DNA from: Petaurus breviceps papuanus
Lineage: Eukaryota > Chordata > Mammalia > Diprotodontia > Petauridae
Reading direction: 5' to 3'
Length of the DNA: 64,000 nucleotides
Assembly: GCA_028583685.1 (NCBI GenBank)
Contig: JAMXIF010000221.1
Coordinates: 1,086,748-1,150,747 of the forward strand
The translations under genes and the position numbers were made by a program. The notes beneath the pieces are model-generated. The model had not been told where the DNA came from, made no database searches, and saw only the letters and a list, made by a program, of their open reading frames with translations. Below are positions 33,092-45,235 of this stretch, in pieces. The first letter of the stretch is position 1; each line of letters starts with the position of its first letter.

Positions 33092-33964
33092 TATGGAGAT
33101 TCCTGTTCAGGTCTGGATTGGACTAGGTAGCTATGGAGGTCCTTTATAATTCAAATTCTGGGATCCTCTCTATACCTCAGTTTTTTCCTCTACCAAATGA
33201 GGGAGTTTCATGCTATGATAGTAAACAGTGCTTCCTCTGTCCAACTAGATTTCTGCCTTTCACATAGAAAGTGGGTAGAGAATATGAGGGCCCACCAATG
33301 GGTTGTGAAGAGATTAGGAGATAGGAAGGAACAGAAGAGCTATGAGGATTCCTCTCCTGGGGTCAAAGGAAGGGCCGACCTGGGACCAATGTGTTACAGA
33401 TATCTGTGTCTGTCCTGCAAGAGCTAGAAAGCAGAAGCTGGGAGGTTATGCAGGCCAGCCTTCTCCTTTTACAAGTGAGGAGTCAAAGGAAGCCTAGAGA
33501 GGGCAGGGACTCCCTCAGTGTCTTGCACCTCCTAATTAAACACTGACTGGGCTCACACAATTGGTCCTCCAACTCCACCCCCTCAGTCATGGTGGTATTT
33601 GGGATGTTTCTCCAATCTGCCAGGGATGCAATCAGGCATCGCCAGAAGTTCCCTGCCATCCCCAGAGGGTCAGTCTCCCAGAACAATGGAGTACATAGAG
33701 AAGAAGTCATGGCATGGCCCCAAAGGGCCAGAGTGGCCCCCAGCAAGTGACTGGACACGGTCCTATGCAGTTGACAGTGCAGACATCACAGTCCCTATTT
33801 GGCAGAATGAGTGCATCACACTGACTCCTTGCCAGGCACCAGGGTGCCCAAGAGGAGAGGGTTCTGGGTGGGGGCAGAATTCTTGTCTCCATCCAGTCTC
33901 CCATTCCACCATTCCTCTGTTGCTGGACGCTGGGTCCACTCTGGATCCTCTGAAGCTCTCTAGG

Positions 33965-34165
33965 CAGCTAGCTGGCACAGGGTTACCCAGCCTCAGACAC
34001 TTCCTAGCCATGTGATCCCAGACACATCTCTTCACCTCAGTCTGCCTCAGTTTCCTCAGCTATAGAATGGGGATAACAGCACCTACCTCCTGCTTGTTGT
34101 GAGGGTCACACAAGACAACACAGGTAAATCGCTTAGCCAACCTCGAAGCACTTTAGAGATTATTA
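33965..34165 (+). repeat. MIR/THER1-type SINE, sense
   Basis: ctcagacacttcctagccat, tgcctcagtttcctcagcta, tagaatggggataacagcac, and ttgttgtgagggtcacacaa in consensus order. Confidence 0.75.
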
Positions 34166-34169
34166 CTAG

Positions 34170-35680
34170 ACTACCTTGGAGATCCCTCCCCACACTGGCA
34201 TCACCCACCCTGAATAAATCAGTGTTTTATTTGGAGCTTTCACAGTTGTCTAAGCCAGGGGGATTCCTGGGGGGGGGGCTCCCACCTTTCTTGTTAGCCC
34301 TTCACTTGTTACAGCAGAATATGATTCAATGGCACTTGGAATTACAAAGAGTTCTGAGGCCCAGCGAGGACACTTGTGGCTCCCACATTTGGTTTCAGAC
34401 ATGTTTGCCAGGTTCCCTGGAACGAGACAAAATGAGAGTCATTTCACTGAGTGGCTCCTCTCGAGGGGCACTGGTGGCACTGAACAGACCCTGAAGTAGC
34501 TTCTCATGAACAGCTGGGGAGGGTCCCCACTCTGGAACAGAATCACATAGAGGACATGCTTAGGACCAGCCTCCCTCCACTGCCATGTGGCAGGGAGACT
34601 CTAGCTGTGGAGCCCCTTGGAGGCCCTGGCAATGTTTTACTGGGGTCCAGTTTTACCTTCCTTGGAAGCAAGAAGTGCTCCCTAGTGCAGACTGTTCTTC
34701 CTGGCTCACACACACAAGCTTCTCAATGGCCCATCCAGAGACCTCCTCACTGGGACACCCTTGGAAATGGTTCCTCCACATCTTCCTCTTTCCAGCTGGC
34801 CAACAGCCTTACTGGGTGGGGAGGGAGGGAGATGTCCCATTTCCATTCCCTAGCATGAGGCCAGGTCACCTACTCTTCAGCTCTCCGGCCAACTGCCAGC
34901 CTTGAGGACACATAGAAGAGAGACACCCAGTGCCCTCTGCATGCCTGGTGGCCAGTGGTCTCAGCAGCTGCCCACCCACTGGGGCCCACACAGCCCCAGG
35001 TACAAGGATGAGCCCCCAGCCGTCCTGAGGTCACAGCTTGTGCTTCCTGCTGCTGAAGCCCATGCAGATGGCAGACGAGGAGCATTTCCTCCTCCCCAGC
35101 GTAGGTGACATCAGAAGCAGGACTGGGCTGCTGCCACCAGAATGGCTGTCTTCACCTGCTCCACTGGGAAAGCAGTGATAAAACCACTACTTGGCATCCC
35201 AGTGGCCATCCCTCTGCTGTCCACTGCCGGAAGGACCTGGAGGGCAGGGGCAGTGAGGTGATGAGGACCCAGAGCCCAGAATTCAGCAGGTCCCCTGGCT
35301 GGGGGCTAGCTCGGCTAGGCCACATACAGGCTCAGGGGAGCCTCTCAAGTGTGCACACACCCATGTTCCATGTACTGCACAGACTGCAAAGCCCCTGGCT
35401 CAAGGTCTCCAGCATGTCCTGGACCCTAGGACTGACTTGTGAGGGTGGCATGTGGGGACTTACACCTTGTCCCAGTGAGGGAAGGAGTGTACCTCAGTCC
35501 AGAAAGAAGGGGAAACCCAGGGATGAAGGGAAAAGGCAGGGAGGGGCTGGGATGAGCCTGGCTTCTGTTCCCTGCCTCTGGGGAAGGCACTCAGTGTAGG
35601 TGGTCTTGCTGTGTGCATGGCCGGGGGCCTACCTGTGGGGAAGGGAAAGAGAGGCCAACCCAGATGCCCAGGAGCCCAAG
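34170..35680. other. No gene or clear repeat
   Basis: Neither strand shows a conserved frame. There is a G9 run at 34272-34280. Nothing else can be supported. Confidence 0.35.
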
Positions 35681-35687
35681 TCCTTAC

Positions 35688-35789
35688 CCAGAGGGCCCAC
35701 ATTCCCTGGAGAATGCCTTCTGAGGGACATTGGAGGCACCCATCCTCCCGGGAGAAGTCCAAGGCCAGGTGTCCAAATTCCACAGCTGC
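35688..35789 (-). pseudogene. Fossil KRAB A-box exon
   Basis: With the acceptor gcctccttccag and the donor CTCTGG/gtaagg, this 102 nt block reads AVEFGHLALDFSREDGCLQC, then PSEGILQG. That resembles KRAB A (VTFEDVAVDFSREEWxxLxPSQ), with the Trp codon of EEW lost and the LYRDVMLE part scrambled. Splice signals survive. It lies on the same strand as the SCAN fossil at 56625-56990 and could be a lower exon of the same dead gene. The similarity is partial and judged by eye. Confidence 0.5.
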
Positions 35790-36629
35790 CTGGAAGGAGG
35801 CCATCTCCATGGGAAGAGGAAATTCAAATGGGGTAGTGAGGGAGGGCACGTGCAAATCAGACAGAGGGGGTGGGGAGGAGAAGGGGGAGAGAGAAGAGGA
35901 GGGAGGGTTAGCAGTGCAGTCTGGACCCCACCGATGGTGAAGGTGGCCCCAGATTCCTGGCTGAGACCAGAAGCTATGAGCACTCACACGCATACACGCA
36001 CACATGTGCAATGGGACCAAGGTGGGTTTTACCCCCTTACTTTCCTTCCACTGGCCTGTGACACAAAATTGACCATTTCCATTCTCCTTTCCTGTCAGGG
36101 CAGGAATGAAGACTGGAAAGCCCTGTAAGAGGGCCTCTCCCTCATTTTCCTGGCAAGAGCCCCCTCCTCTCTTCTCTAGTGGAGGGTGAATGCCAGGGAG
36201 GTTTCTGTCCAAAGGGTCAGCTGGAATAAGGCCTCCAAGGGAGCCTCCTTCACAGAAGGATGAAGATTGTTCTCAAGCCCTGTCCCCAATACAGCCTGAT
36301 GGCCCCCCACCACTAACTACATCCTTGGGAATCCATCATTCTGCCCAGGACTGGTCAGGCCCAACACATCCACCATCCCTGAGCTGTGTACAGTGACAAT
36401 GCCTGATGAGTCTTCCTGCTCCAGGGACTTCCACTAAACAAAGCAGACTGCTACTTTTTCTCTGGGAAGACAACCGGTATGCAATAAAACCACACTCGAG
36501 AAGGCAGCAAACTTTCAAAAAGCATGTATTTTTAAAAGCAAACTGATGGATTTGATAAAAAGTGTCCTCTGAGAAAACTGCAGAGTGAAAACATGGCCAG
36601 CGCAGGGAAGGGCAGCGGCTCCAGAAGGG

Positions 36630-38370
36630 TAGGGCCCCTACCTGGGTCCTTGCTTCTTCTCCAGGTACATGTCCCGGTAGCAGCTGATGAGACTGTGGAC
36701 ACCTCTGGACACTTTCAGGCTGCATTCCAGATTGGGGTCATTGTCAGTGAGGATCTGAAGCCCTGCATCAAAATGGGAGAGTGCTTTGGCCAGATGCCTG
36801 TCAGCTGGCGAGGGGTGGGCAGCGCGCCCTCGCTCTCCTCCCCAGCAGCCCGCCCCTGCTCCAGCTGCATCAACTCCTCGTTGGAGAGGTCGGCCCCGCG
36901 GCTCTGCAGCAGCTGGGCCACATCAGCCTCCGCGATGTCCCCAAACCCAGCTTGTGGGCCACATTCACTATCTCTTGCTCGATCCGCCCGATGGCCTCCG
37001 CCGGCAGAGTCCCATGGTCGCTGGAGACGCACTCGGGCCACAGCTTCGTCCACCCAGAGTTCATAGTGGCTGCCTCGAGCTCCTCCCATGACTCCGCGAT
37101 GCTGTATACCGCGTTGAGAATATTGTAGTTCCTCCAGAATTCCTGGATCGTGCCTTTGTCGTCCCCGTTGGCTCTTCGCAGGAGCAAATGGAAGACTCTC
37201 CGCAGATAGCATGCCTTGAAGGTGGCGATCACCCCTTGGTTCATAAGCTGGATCAGGGCTGTGGTGTTCTTGGGAAGGTACTCTACACGCACATTGTCGG
37301 ACAGGTCATCTAAATTTCTCGGGTGGCCTGGAGAGCTGTCCAGAATGAGCAGGGCCTTGTTGGGGAGGTTGTTTTGGGCACAGTATTTCTTAATGGCTGG
37401 GCAAAAAAAGTGAACGAACCATTCCTGGAAAAAGCTCATTGTCACCCATGCCTTCTTGTGGGAACGCCAAATCACCGGCAGGTTGGGTTTGGAGAAGCCT
37501 TTGAGAGCCTGCGGGCTAGCAAGCTAGTTGCTGGTAGACCAGCAACGGCTTGAGCTTGAAGTCGCCAGCGGCATTGCCCCCCAGAAGGAGGGTCAGAAGG
37601 TCTCTGGCTGCCTTAAACCCAGACGCTGTTTTCTCCTCTGCTGAAATGAAGGTCCTGTCCGGCAGGAGTTTCCAGAAGAGCGCTGTCACATCCATATTGA
37701 ACACCTGCTGTGGTGTGTAGCCGCCCTCCTCGATGACCGTCCTCAGTATCTCTGGGTACTTGGCTGCAACTTCCGTGTCGGTGCTGACTTTCGCTGCTTG
37801 TTCCGAGGTGGGGTAGGCTGTGGCGGGCTTTGAACCTGGTGAACCAGCCCCGGCTGGCCCCAAATGTCTCAGCCTCTGCCCTTGGCCCCTGCTCTTGCTT
37901 CAGGTCCTGGAACAGGCTCTTGGCCTTCTCCTGGATGGTCGAGACATTGACAGGCACACCACGCTGGCTCTGGTCCTCAATCCAGACGCTCAGCAGTCGC
38001 TCCATATTCTCCATCACCAGGCTCCTGCTCCGGGTCAGTTTGGTGGCCACCTGGGGCGTGGCAGCCTGAGAGCTTGCTCTGATCTTCTCCTTGTTGTCTC
38101 GGATGGTGGCCACTGTGGAAGTGGAAAGTCCCAAGGCCTTGACGATGCGGCTGAGCTTCTCCCCAGCTGCAAACCTCCTCAGAACTTCCAGCTTGACATG
38201 CAAGTTAATGGCTTTGCGGTCTCTCTTTGCGCTCTGGCTGGTGCTCTCACTCAGGTGCCTCTTGGCCGAGATCTTTGGGCCCAACATGGATGTCAGGGTG
38301 GCCTGGTCAGTGCCAACATCTCTTGGGGGCTCAAATGAATAGCTCTTTCCCCTCCCTTTTCCCATGGCTG
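36630..38370 (-). pseudogene. Tigger/pogo-type transposase-like gene, inactive
   Basis: In minus order: a psq-like helix-turn-helix ([20 protein letters not shown], then [16 protein letters not shown]), a CENP-B type domain ([34 protein letters not shown]), DDE core ([51 protein letters not shown]) and a C-terminal block ending SCYRDMYLEKKQGPR. The first two Asp of the DDD triad are kept, but the third (QPMDQG in relatives) is Asn. There are four frame breaks, near 37825, 37525, 36955 and 36810. The start is MGKGRGKS at ~38365 with the strong context gcagccATGG, and a splice-acceptor-like tract (cccaattttgcag) lies about 20 bases upstream. Terminal inverted repeats were not recognised. CpG is unusually well kept for a dead transposon. 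Confidence 0.8.
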
Positions 38371-38879
38371 CCCCCTCTTTGACCCCCTGCAAAATTGGGA
38401 AATAAGCATTTACTGACCTCAAGTTTTGATGGGCTTGGTAGAAAAATCTTTTAAATAGGATGATGGAATATGCACATTTCTACTGAGTTTTAATTTCCTA
38501 GGGCCTTCTTGTGGCAGATAGAAGTCACACTTCAGAATGCAGCAAACCTTTTGGAAAGTGGTGTACCAAACAAGATGGGGGGTGGGGCTTTTCCTTCAAA
38601 CCTGTGCTGAAGTCTGGGGTGGGAGAGCAGAGGACTGGACTCCCTATGGGATCTTCTTCAAGGATGGGACAAGACAATGCAGGCCTGAATAAGAGTCCAA
38701 TTATGTTGAGGAAAACAAAATGGCTTCATAAAGAATTTTTTTAAAAGCAATGATATAAATTGTGCTCACTCAGGAACTATGCCCAACTAATGCATTCCTT
38801 TTGGTTTGGATCTCCCAAGTCAGTCATTCATTCAGGAAATACTTATTCATAGATCACATGACTCTAGAAATGAGCCAGA

Positions 38880-39000
38880 AGGGACCTCAGGGATCCTGCT
38901 TCCCCCCCTCCCCAATCTTACAGGTAAGGAAACAGGCCAAGGGCACACAGCTGGTACTTGGCAAAGCCAGATTTGACTCTAAGTCAGTTCTTTGCCTGTT
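38880..39000 (-). repeat. MIR fragment, antisense
   Basis: cttacaggtaaggaaacagg and aagggcacacagctggtact. Confidence 0.55.
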
Positions 39001-39009
39001 AAAGACCTA

Positions 39010-39240
39010 CTACAAACAGGGCATCACCGACTCTCAAAGGTGGGTGTGCATGAGCATCTGGTCCAACCCCACACTGAAGGAATCCCTCCTCAAACATCCC
39101 TGACGAGGGGTCATCCAGCCTCTGTGTGAAGACCACTCAGTACAGGAAGCCCATTCTCTGGTGGGAAAGTGCCAAAGAAAGGACATTTCCCCTAAATGCA
39201 GATCTAAACTGGTCTCTTGACATTGTCCCTGCAAAAACGA
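39010..39240 (+). repeat. CR1/L3-type LINE 3'-end fragment
   Basis: catctggtccaaccccacac, gaggggtcatccagcctctg, tgtgaagaccactcagtaca, ggaagcccattctctgg: the well-known 3' block of mammalian L3/CR1. Confidence 0.65.
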
Positions 39241-40169
39241 CAAGGCTTATCCCTTCTCCATCTCTGTGGATGGCTCTCATGTTCCTTGAAGGGTCCTTGG
39301 AGTGCCCGAATCCCTGCCCTGGGATACTGCACCCCCACCCCCAGTGAAAGGCAAACCCTTACAAGAGCAATGGTTGTCAGCAGAGAATGGGGCACACATT
39401 TGGTCTTAGGAAAATCACAGGAGACCAAATGATGTGGCCCAAGGCTCTTGAGGCAAAGGAGCTGGAATGGGTGCTGTCCCTGCCACAGCCCAAAGAAGGA
39501 GGCAGCAGAAGGAGGACCATCTCTGAGCTCAGGCAAGGGGAACAATGAGGGTTCCAGCTATAACTCCAGGTCATCAGACTCTAAGGCTGGGGTACTTTCC
39601 AACCTTCACAATGAGGGTCAGCTGGAGAACAGGAGACCAGGGCAGCAAAAAACAAAAGGCACATCTGGGTCTGATGAGGCCTTCAGGTTAGAAGGCCTAG
39701 GCCGGACCCAACTCCCTGCCCCCCTCAACCCAGAGATATTGGAGCAGCCTTCAAGCAGCAGTGCTTGGGCAGAATGGAGGCAGGTTAAGGGAGATGCCTG
39801 GAAGGGCACTCAGCAACAAGGGGAGGGATACCCAACTATCCATGAAGGATCCCTGCTAGGCTGGTATAGAGCTGGCCTGCAAGGGCAGGTGTCTAGACTC
39901 CCTCCAGGGCCGCGTCCAGGATGCAAGCTGAAGAGCATACACAGCTGGGGGAAGGGGTTTTGATGAGGAAGCCTGGGGAATGGCTCCATCCTAGGGAGGG
40001 CAAGGCAGGAAACAGTAGACATGGAGTTGTGTGTGGCTGGCCATCTGGAGCCCTGCTCTCTGACAGTAACATCTGCCTTTCAAAAACTTCCAGAGCTTCC
40101 AGACCCATGCCAGGCTAAACCCCATGACCCCAGCGGTGGAAAAGCCTCGGGGATCTCTAGTGTGGTCAC

Positions 40170-40290
40170 AATTCAGACAAGAATCCTCTCTGCAGGATCC
40201 CCAACAAGTGGCCACTGAGCATCCCCTTGAAGGCTTCTGGAGATGGGGAGCTCACTATCTCACAGAACAACCCCTTTCATTTGGGATTTT
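40170..40290 (+). repeat. CR1/L3-type LINE 3'-end fragment
   Basis: acaagaatcctctctgcagg, ccccaacaagtggccactga, gatggggagctcactatctc. A MIR/SINE scrap (tgtgaccttgggcaagtcac) lies at 40660-40690. Confidence 0.6.
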
Positions 40291-40699
40291 TTTTTAATCA
40301 AAGACTTGAATGAAGCCATGCTTGGGGAAGGCCAGCTATCTGAGTTAGGGCGTTAGGGCCTGCAAAGATCCATACAGGCTAGAAGACTGGGTTGACTACA
40401 GAAGAGGAGCTGGTCAGGACGGCTATCTGAACAGAGACTGGCCACCCTGTGCCCATATGCCAACTCTAGCAAAACACCTAGAATTCGCATCTGACCCGAC
40501 TATAATCAACAAATCCAATTAGAAACTATGCTAAGTGACTTCTTCCACTTCAGAGCTGCACCAAAAAGCCAACCAGAATCTCCACAAAGGCAAAGGTCAA
40601 GGGACAGGAAGACCAACCAGAAGCCTTCCAGGGTTACCAGATAAGCTAGAGACCCCTTACTAGTGGTGTGACCTTGGGCAAGTCACAACCCCAATTGTC

Positions 40700-41260
40700 C
40701 CTATGGGGAAAAAAATTCCTGGGAGTAACAACATCCAGTGTGCTCTGAAGTCCCCAGTGCTGTGTCCTCAGAGTTCACAGATAGAGTCAGCACAGGAACC
40801 CTGGGAGACCCAGGTCAAGACCAAGAAGCACTGACCACTACACCTAAAAAGGCAGCAAGGGAAGGAGCCTGACCCTGGCACAAAGCCTGAGATGAAGAAA
40901 CCAAAGAAGACACTAATTACTATAAAGAATTGTTAACCAAAAGATGCCCCAAAATCCAACTGGGAAGGAAAAAAGTAATTCCCAGAGACTCAAAGAAAAT
41001 AATGTATTTTCCATAAGTACTTGGTGAATATCTGAAGGGAGCAAAAGATAAAAAAAATTTAAATAAAACCTCTGGAGGAAAGAATGGGAAGAAAATAGCC
41101 TCATCCAAATGACAGCCACAAGTCAGAGCAGAAAAACAGGAGACAGAACGTGCAGAACAAGGAAAGCCAACTTAAGAAACACCAGATTCCCCGGAAAACA
41201 TGATAAAACAAAAAAGGTTCATATCTACTAGAACTAGAAGAGGGCAAAGCAAAGACCAAA
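40700..41260 (+). mobile_element. Possible L1 5'/ORF1 fragment
   Basis: A-rich text such as gatgaagaaaccaaagaaga and agactcaaagaaaataatg recalls marsupial L1 ORF1, but I cannot align it securely. No open frame. Confidence 0.3.
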
Positions 41261-41833
41261 AAAAAAAAATCTACCAATCCCCTCCTGAAAAATCCCCCTC
41301 CTGAAAGCTCCCACAAGAAAAGTCCCAGGAATGTCTGGCAAAAGGACCAAGATCACACAAGACCTGGAAGCTTCTGTCACTGTGGAGAGGAAATCTTGGA
41401 ATACAATGCTCCTTATGACAAAGAGGGTTAGGGTTATAGTTAAGAGTAGCTGGCCCTGTAGGGGAGATCAGAGCCCTGTAGACAAAAAAAAAAGGGAGCC
41501 CTTAATAGAACAGGGGACTTAGGGCAAAGTAAGAACTCTGAAGTACCAACAGAAACCCAGAAGGGTAAATTTAACTGAGTTCCTGGAAAGGTTTGCATGA
41601 TGATATAGTGCTGACATCCTGACTCAGAGAAGAATCCAGCATCCCTGAGAACCTCCATAGTCATCAAGGGGAAGCTTCTGAGGGAGTCAAATATGAAAAG
41701 GAGAGGACTGGATGTAGAACAGGGAAACAAGAGAAGGAGGTAATGGGACTGGCCGTTTCTCCTAACTGGGGAGGACAAAGACGTGGAGAATGAGGATCCT
41801 GACTCTTCTTTGGAATTGAAAAAGGAAGGCTAA

Positions 41834-41942
41834 ACACACACAAACACACACGCACGCACGCACACACACACACACGCAATGCACACACACGTGCACACAC
41901 ACACACTCACGCACGCACGCACACACACGCATGCACACACAG
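41834..41942. repeat. (CA)n/(CACG)n microsatellite
   Basis: Over 100 bases of cacacacg/cacgcacgcac text. Confidence 0.92.
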
Positions 41943-42354
41943 AGTTTGGTTTAAAGATATGGCCAACCAAATTAGAGAGGAGGGGTTAAAAATGGAAGGA
42001 AGACAAAATCTAAAGGGGTATTCCTCCATATTGTGGTATGGAAATGTAAAGGGATGTTATTATACCTTAAGAAATGTCAGATGATGTCAGAGACTCCTAG
42101 AGAGCCTTTTCTATGATGCCCAAGTCTCCAGAGGACACCAGATAAAGAGAGGCTGCCATCTTTGGGTGGGCCATTAAGTCCTTTTTTTAGAGGAAGAGAA
42201 CACAATCAGTGAAACTCTTGGAAGAGAGCAGAGATATGGGGGACACTGTTAAATTTACTATATACTTTACAAAAACCACCAAGCAGCAGGAAATGAAGGT
42301 AGTGGCTTCCTTTAGCCTCTTTTCTTTGTGTTCTACTGTGCACATAGAAATGCT

Positions 42355-43000
42355 CATTTCAGCAATACCTCTTCTAGGGTTGTGTCCCAAAGAGATCATA
42401 CAAATGGGAAAAGGACCCACATGCACAAAATATTTATAGCAGCTCTTTTTGTGGTGGCAAAGAATTGGAAATTGAGGGGATGCCCGTCCACTGAGGAGTG
42501 GCTGAACAAGTTGTGGTATACTATTGTTCCACAGGAAATGAGAAGCATGCAGACTTTAGAAAAACCTGGCAAGACTTCTATGAACGGATGCTGAATGAAC
42601 TGAGAAGAACCAGGAGAACAGTGTACACAGTAACAGTCACATTCTGCCATGACTGACTTTGATAGACTTTGCTCTTCTCAGCAATGCAAGGACGTGAGAC
42701 AGCTCCAAAAGACTCATGAAAATGCCGTCCGCCTCCAGTGAAAGGACTGTGGAGTCTGAATGCAGGTCAGAGCAGACTGCTTTCTCTTTTTGTGGTTTTG
42801 TTTCTTCTTTCATATGGCTCCTCCCACTGGTTCTAATTCTTCTTTGTAACATGTCTAATGTGAAAGTACATTTAATATGAATGTATATGTACAGCCTCTA
42901 TCAGATTGTATGCTGTCTTGGGGAGGGGGAGAAAATTTAAAAACCAGAATCTTATGGAAGTGAATTTTGAAAACTAAAAATAAATTAAAAAAAAAGAAAT
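42355..43000 (+). mobile_element. L1 3' end (marsupial L1)
   Basis: ttcagcaatacctcttctag, gcagctctttttgtggtggc, aaattgaggggatgcccgtc, actgatgc-like ctgaatgaactgagaagaac, gtacacagtaacagtcacat, aatcttatggaagtgaattt and an A-rich end at 42976-42997. It covers the ORF2 end and 3' UTR and shares its end with 28965-29340. Confidence 0.82.
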
Positions 43001-43124
43001 GGGGGAGAGTTTTTTAAGTCCAGACTAAAATATAAAACTCTCCAGGCTGTCTCCAAATGACTACCCTCTGTCCCCATAAACTGCTCTCTCCCAGACCTGC
43101 CCTGTTCTCATTCCTCTCTGCTGT

Positions 43125-43185
43125 AACTTGTATCCCCAGGGCTCAGCATAGTGCCTGGAACACAGCAGGAACTTAAATGTTTGCT
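43125..43185 (+). repeat. MIR/L2 tail fragment
   Basis: tatccccagggctcagcata then gtgcctggaacacagcagga; just ahead of the RPS26 pseudogene. Confidence 0.55.
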
Positions 43186-43199
43186 GGCCTGGTCCCTGG

Positions 43200-43586
43200 C
43201 TTCCACAGCAACCAAGAAGAGGAGGGTCAATGGGCATGCCAAGAGGGGCCTTGGCCATGTGCAGCCCATCCGATACACGAAGTGCGCCCACTGCATGCAC
43301 AAGGACAAGGCCATCAAGAAGTTCATCATCTGCAACACTGTGGGAGCCACTGCCATCAGGGACCTCTCTGAGGCCAGTGTCTTCAATTCCTATGTGCTGC
43401 CCAAACTGTATGTGAAACTGCATCTCTGTGTGGGCTGGGCCATCCATGGACATCCCCACCCTGCTTCTGACCCACAGGTGCTGCCCCCAGGCCCCCCAGA
43501 GCCTACAGAAAGAGCTACATTCCTGAATTCAACATTCCTGGACCCATCAGAGAAAAACAAAATGGTTGGTCTACCTTAAAAAAATT
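43200..43586 (+). pseudogene. RPS26P: RPS26 (eS26) processed pseudogene
   Basis: From 43207 it reads [20 protein letters not shown], then [38 protein letters not shown] and CVGWAIHG, which is eS26 with many substitutions; the start ATG is replaced by GCA. After about residue 80 the frame is lost, but the proline-rich 3' end, the 3' UTR (gagaaaaacaaaatggt) and a short A tail (43580-43586) follow without introns. The zinc-binding Cys of the family are partly kept (KCAHC; CVSC has become CVGW). No target duplication could be fixed. Confidence 0.88.
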
Positions 43587-43699
43587 GGGCATGGACTTGA
43601 CTGGATGTAAAATCTTACACTTAGTCTCCAAAAGTCACCTCTGCAGGCACAAACCAGGCAGAGACAGCACTTTGCCTGACAAAGATCTGAGGTTATGAG

Positions 43700-45090
43700 T
43701 GGAACCCAAGCTGGACAGCTGCTAAAGGGGTGGGCTCATCTGGCCTCGGCTTCCTAGAAGAACCAGGTGATATCCTATAGAAGTCCTCTGGCCTCATCTG
43801 GAGGGTGAGGTGAGATTCTAGTACATTTTAGAAAGGACACAGAAGGGCACGGAGAAGGAGAAAGTGGGTAAGCCTGGAGAAGAGTGAATGTAGGGGGCCA
43901 AGACAGCAGGGGTGGGCTCCTCCTGAGGGGCCTTCCCAAGGCTGGATTCTTGCTCAGCTGTGACTCATTCATTCTATTCGTTCCACAGACATTACTGGGC
44001 ACCACACACCGAGCTGGGCCCTGCATACACACACACACACATCTGTACCAATGACTCGGGAGAGGAGCGGGCCCTGGGCAGATCCAGGGAGAGGAAGAGA
44101 AACGGGCCTCCAAAGTCTCCGTGTTGCCCTAGGTCTGAGCCTGTGGGGCACCTCGTCTCCACCGGACATGGGGCCTGCACTTCACAGCCTCTGCTCCAGG
44201 GAACAGGCACCCAGTGTGGCTAGTCCTTGTCTTGGTTCTGGAAGTACTGACCTCAGGGCCCCTCCCTCCCCTATCTGAGGAGCCTCATGTGCTCTCCCTC
44301 CATTTGAGGAATGCTGCATCCATCAATGTGACCCTCTGGGCTTCATCTCTGGCTTTTCAGAATCTGACATTGAGTCAATGGGGGGCAGTCTGTTAGTGAT
44401 CACACAGAACTGGAGAGCAGAGAGAAAGATGGGGCTGAGGTGGGGCATGCCAGCACAGTGGGAGGGAAGCCACTCACTTGGCACTTGTCAGAGAGCCTGG
44501 TTTCCTGGCCTCTGAGACTCCCCAGATCTGCAGAATGGATGGGAACCTGGGCTGGAGGCAGAGCTGGGGGGAGGTGGGGGAGGAGATGGGAGCTTCAGGA
44601 GACCTGCTGAGGGTAAACCCTTCAGCTCCCTCAATGCCCCCACTCAAGGCAGGCATGGGGAACGGGCCATCAAAAAGTCTGGGAGCCAAGACTGAACTGC
44701 GATTTGGGGGCCAGCCTCAGAAGTAGAAGCTGAGTGTGCCTGGATTGCTGTGGCCACAGCCCTTTCTCCCCACCAGGGAATCCTGCCTTGCGTGTGAACC
44801 ACTCAAAGAGGCCAAGCCCCCACCACCCAGGTCATTAGCCGCTTTCCCTGCTTCCCACGCACCCCTCCCCACCTCTGCCTTCCAGTGACCCTAAGGGCCC
44901 AAACGGCCTGGCACTGTCTTGGCTTTCATTCCCTCATCTCCCTCTGGGCTTCAGTTCTGTCCTCCCTGCCTCAAATACACAGCAGCATGCAGTTCAAAGA
45001 CCTGGGCTCTGTCAGAGGCTAGCACCTTGGCATCAGCTTCCTACACTGGTCATGGATCCAGGCCTCCTGTGCTCAGGTCTGTGCCAGGTC
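43700..45090. other. No gene; scattered MIR scraps
   Basis: A short (CA)n lies at 44027-44041, and a MIR-like tail (attcattctattcgttccac) at 43965-43985. No supported exon on either strand. Confidence 0.35.
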
Positions 45091-45094
45091 TCTC

Positions 45095-45235
45095 TGGGGG
45101 TGGGGAAAGGGGAGAGGAGAGAGAAGGGGGAGGGGGGAAAGGGAGGGTTGAAGAAGAGAGGGGGAGAGAAGCAGGGAGCGGGGAGAAAAAGGGACAGGGG
45201 GAGAAAGGAGGGGGAGAGAGAAGGCAAGGACAGGG
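45095..45235. repeat. Purine-rich (GGGGAGA)n tract, left half
   Basis: Almost pure GA for 130 bases. It continues at 45828-46010 on the far side of a solo LTR. Confidence 0.85.

Noticed and set aside
35460-36212. 250-codon minus-strand open frame as a gene
   Set aside because: Only a ~30-residue part is KRAB-like, and it is splice-bounded; the rest has no support.
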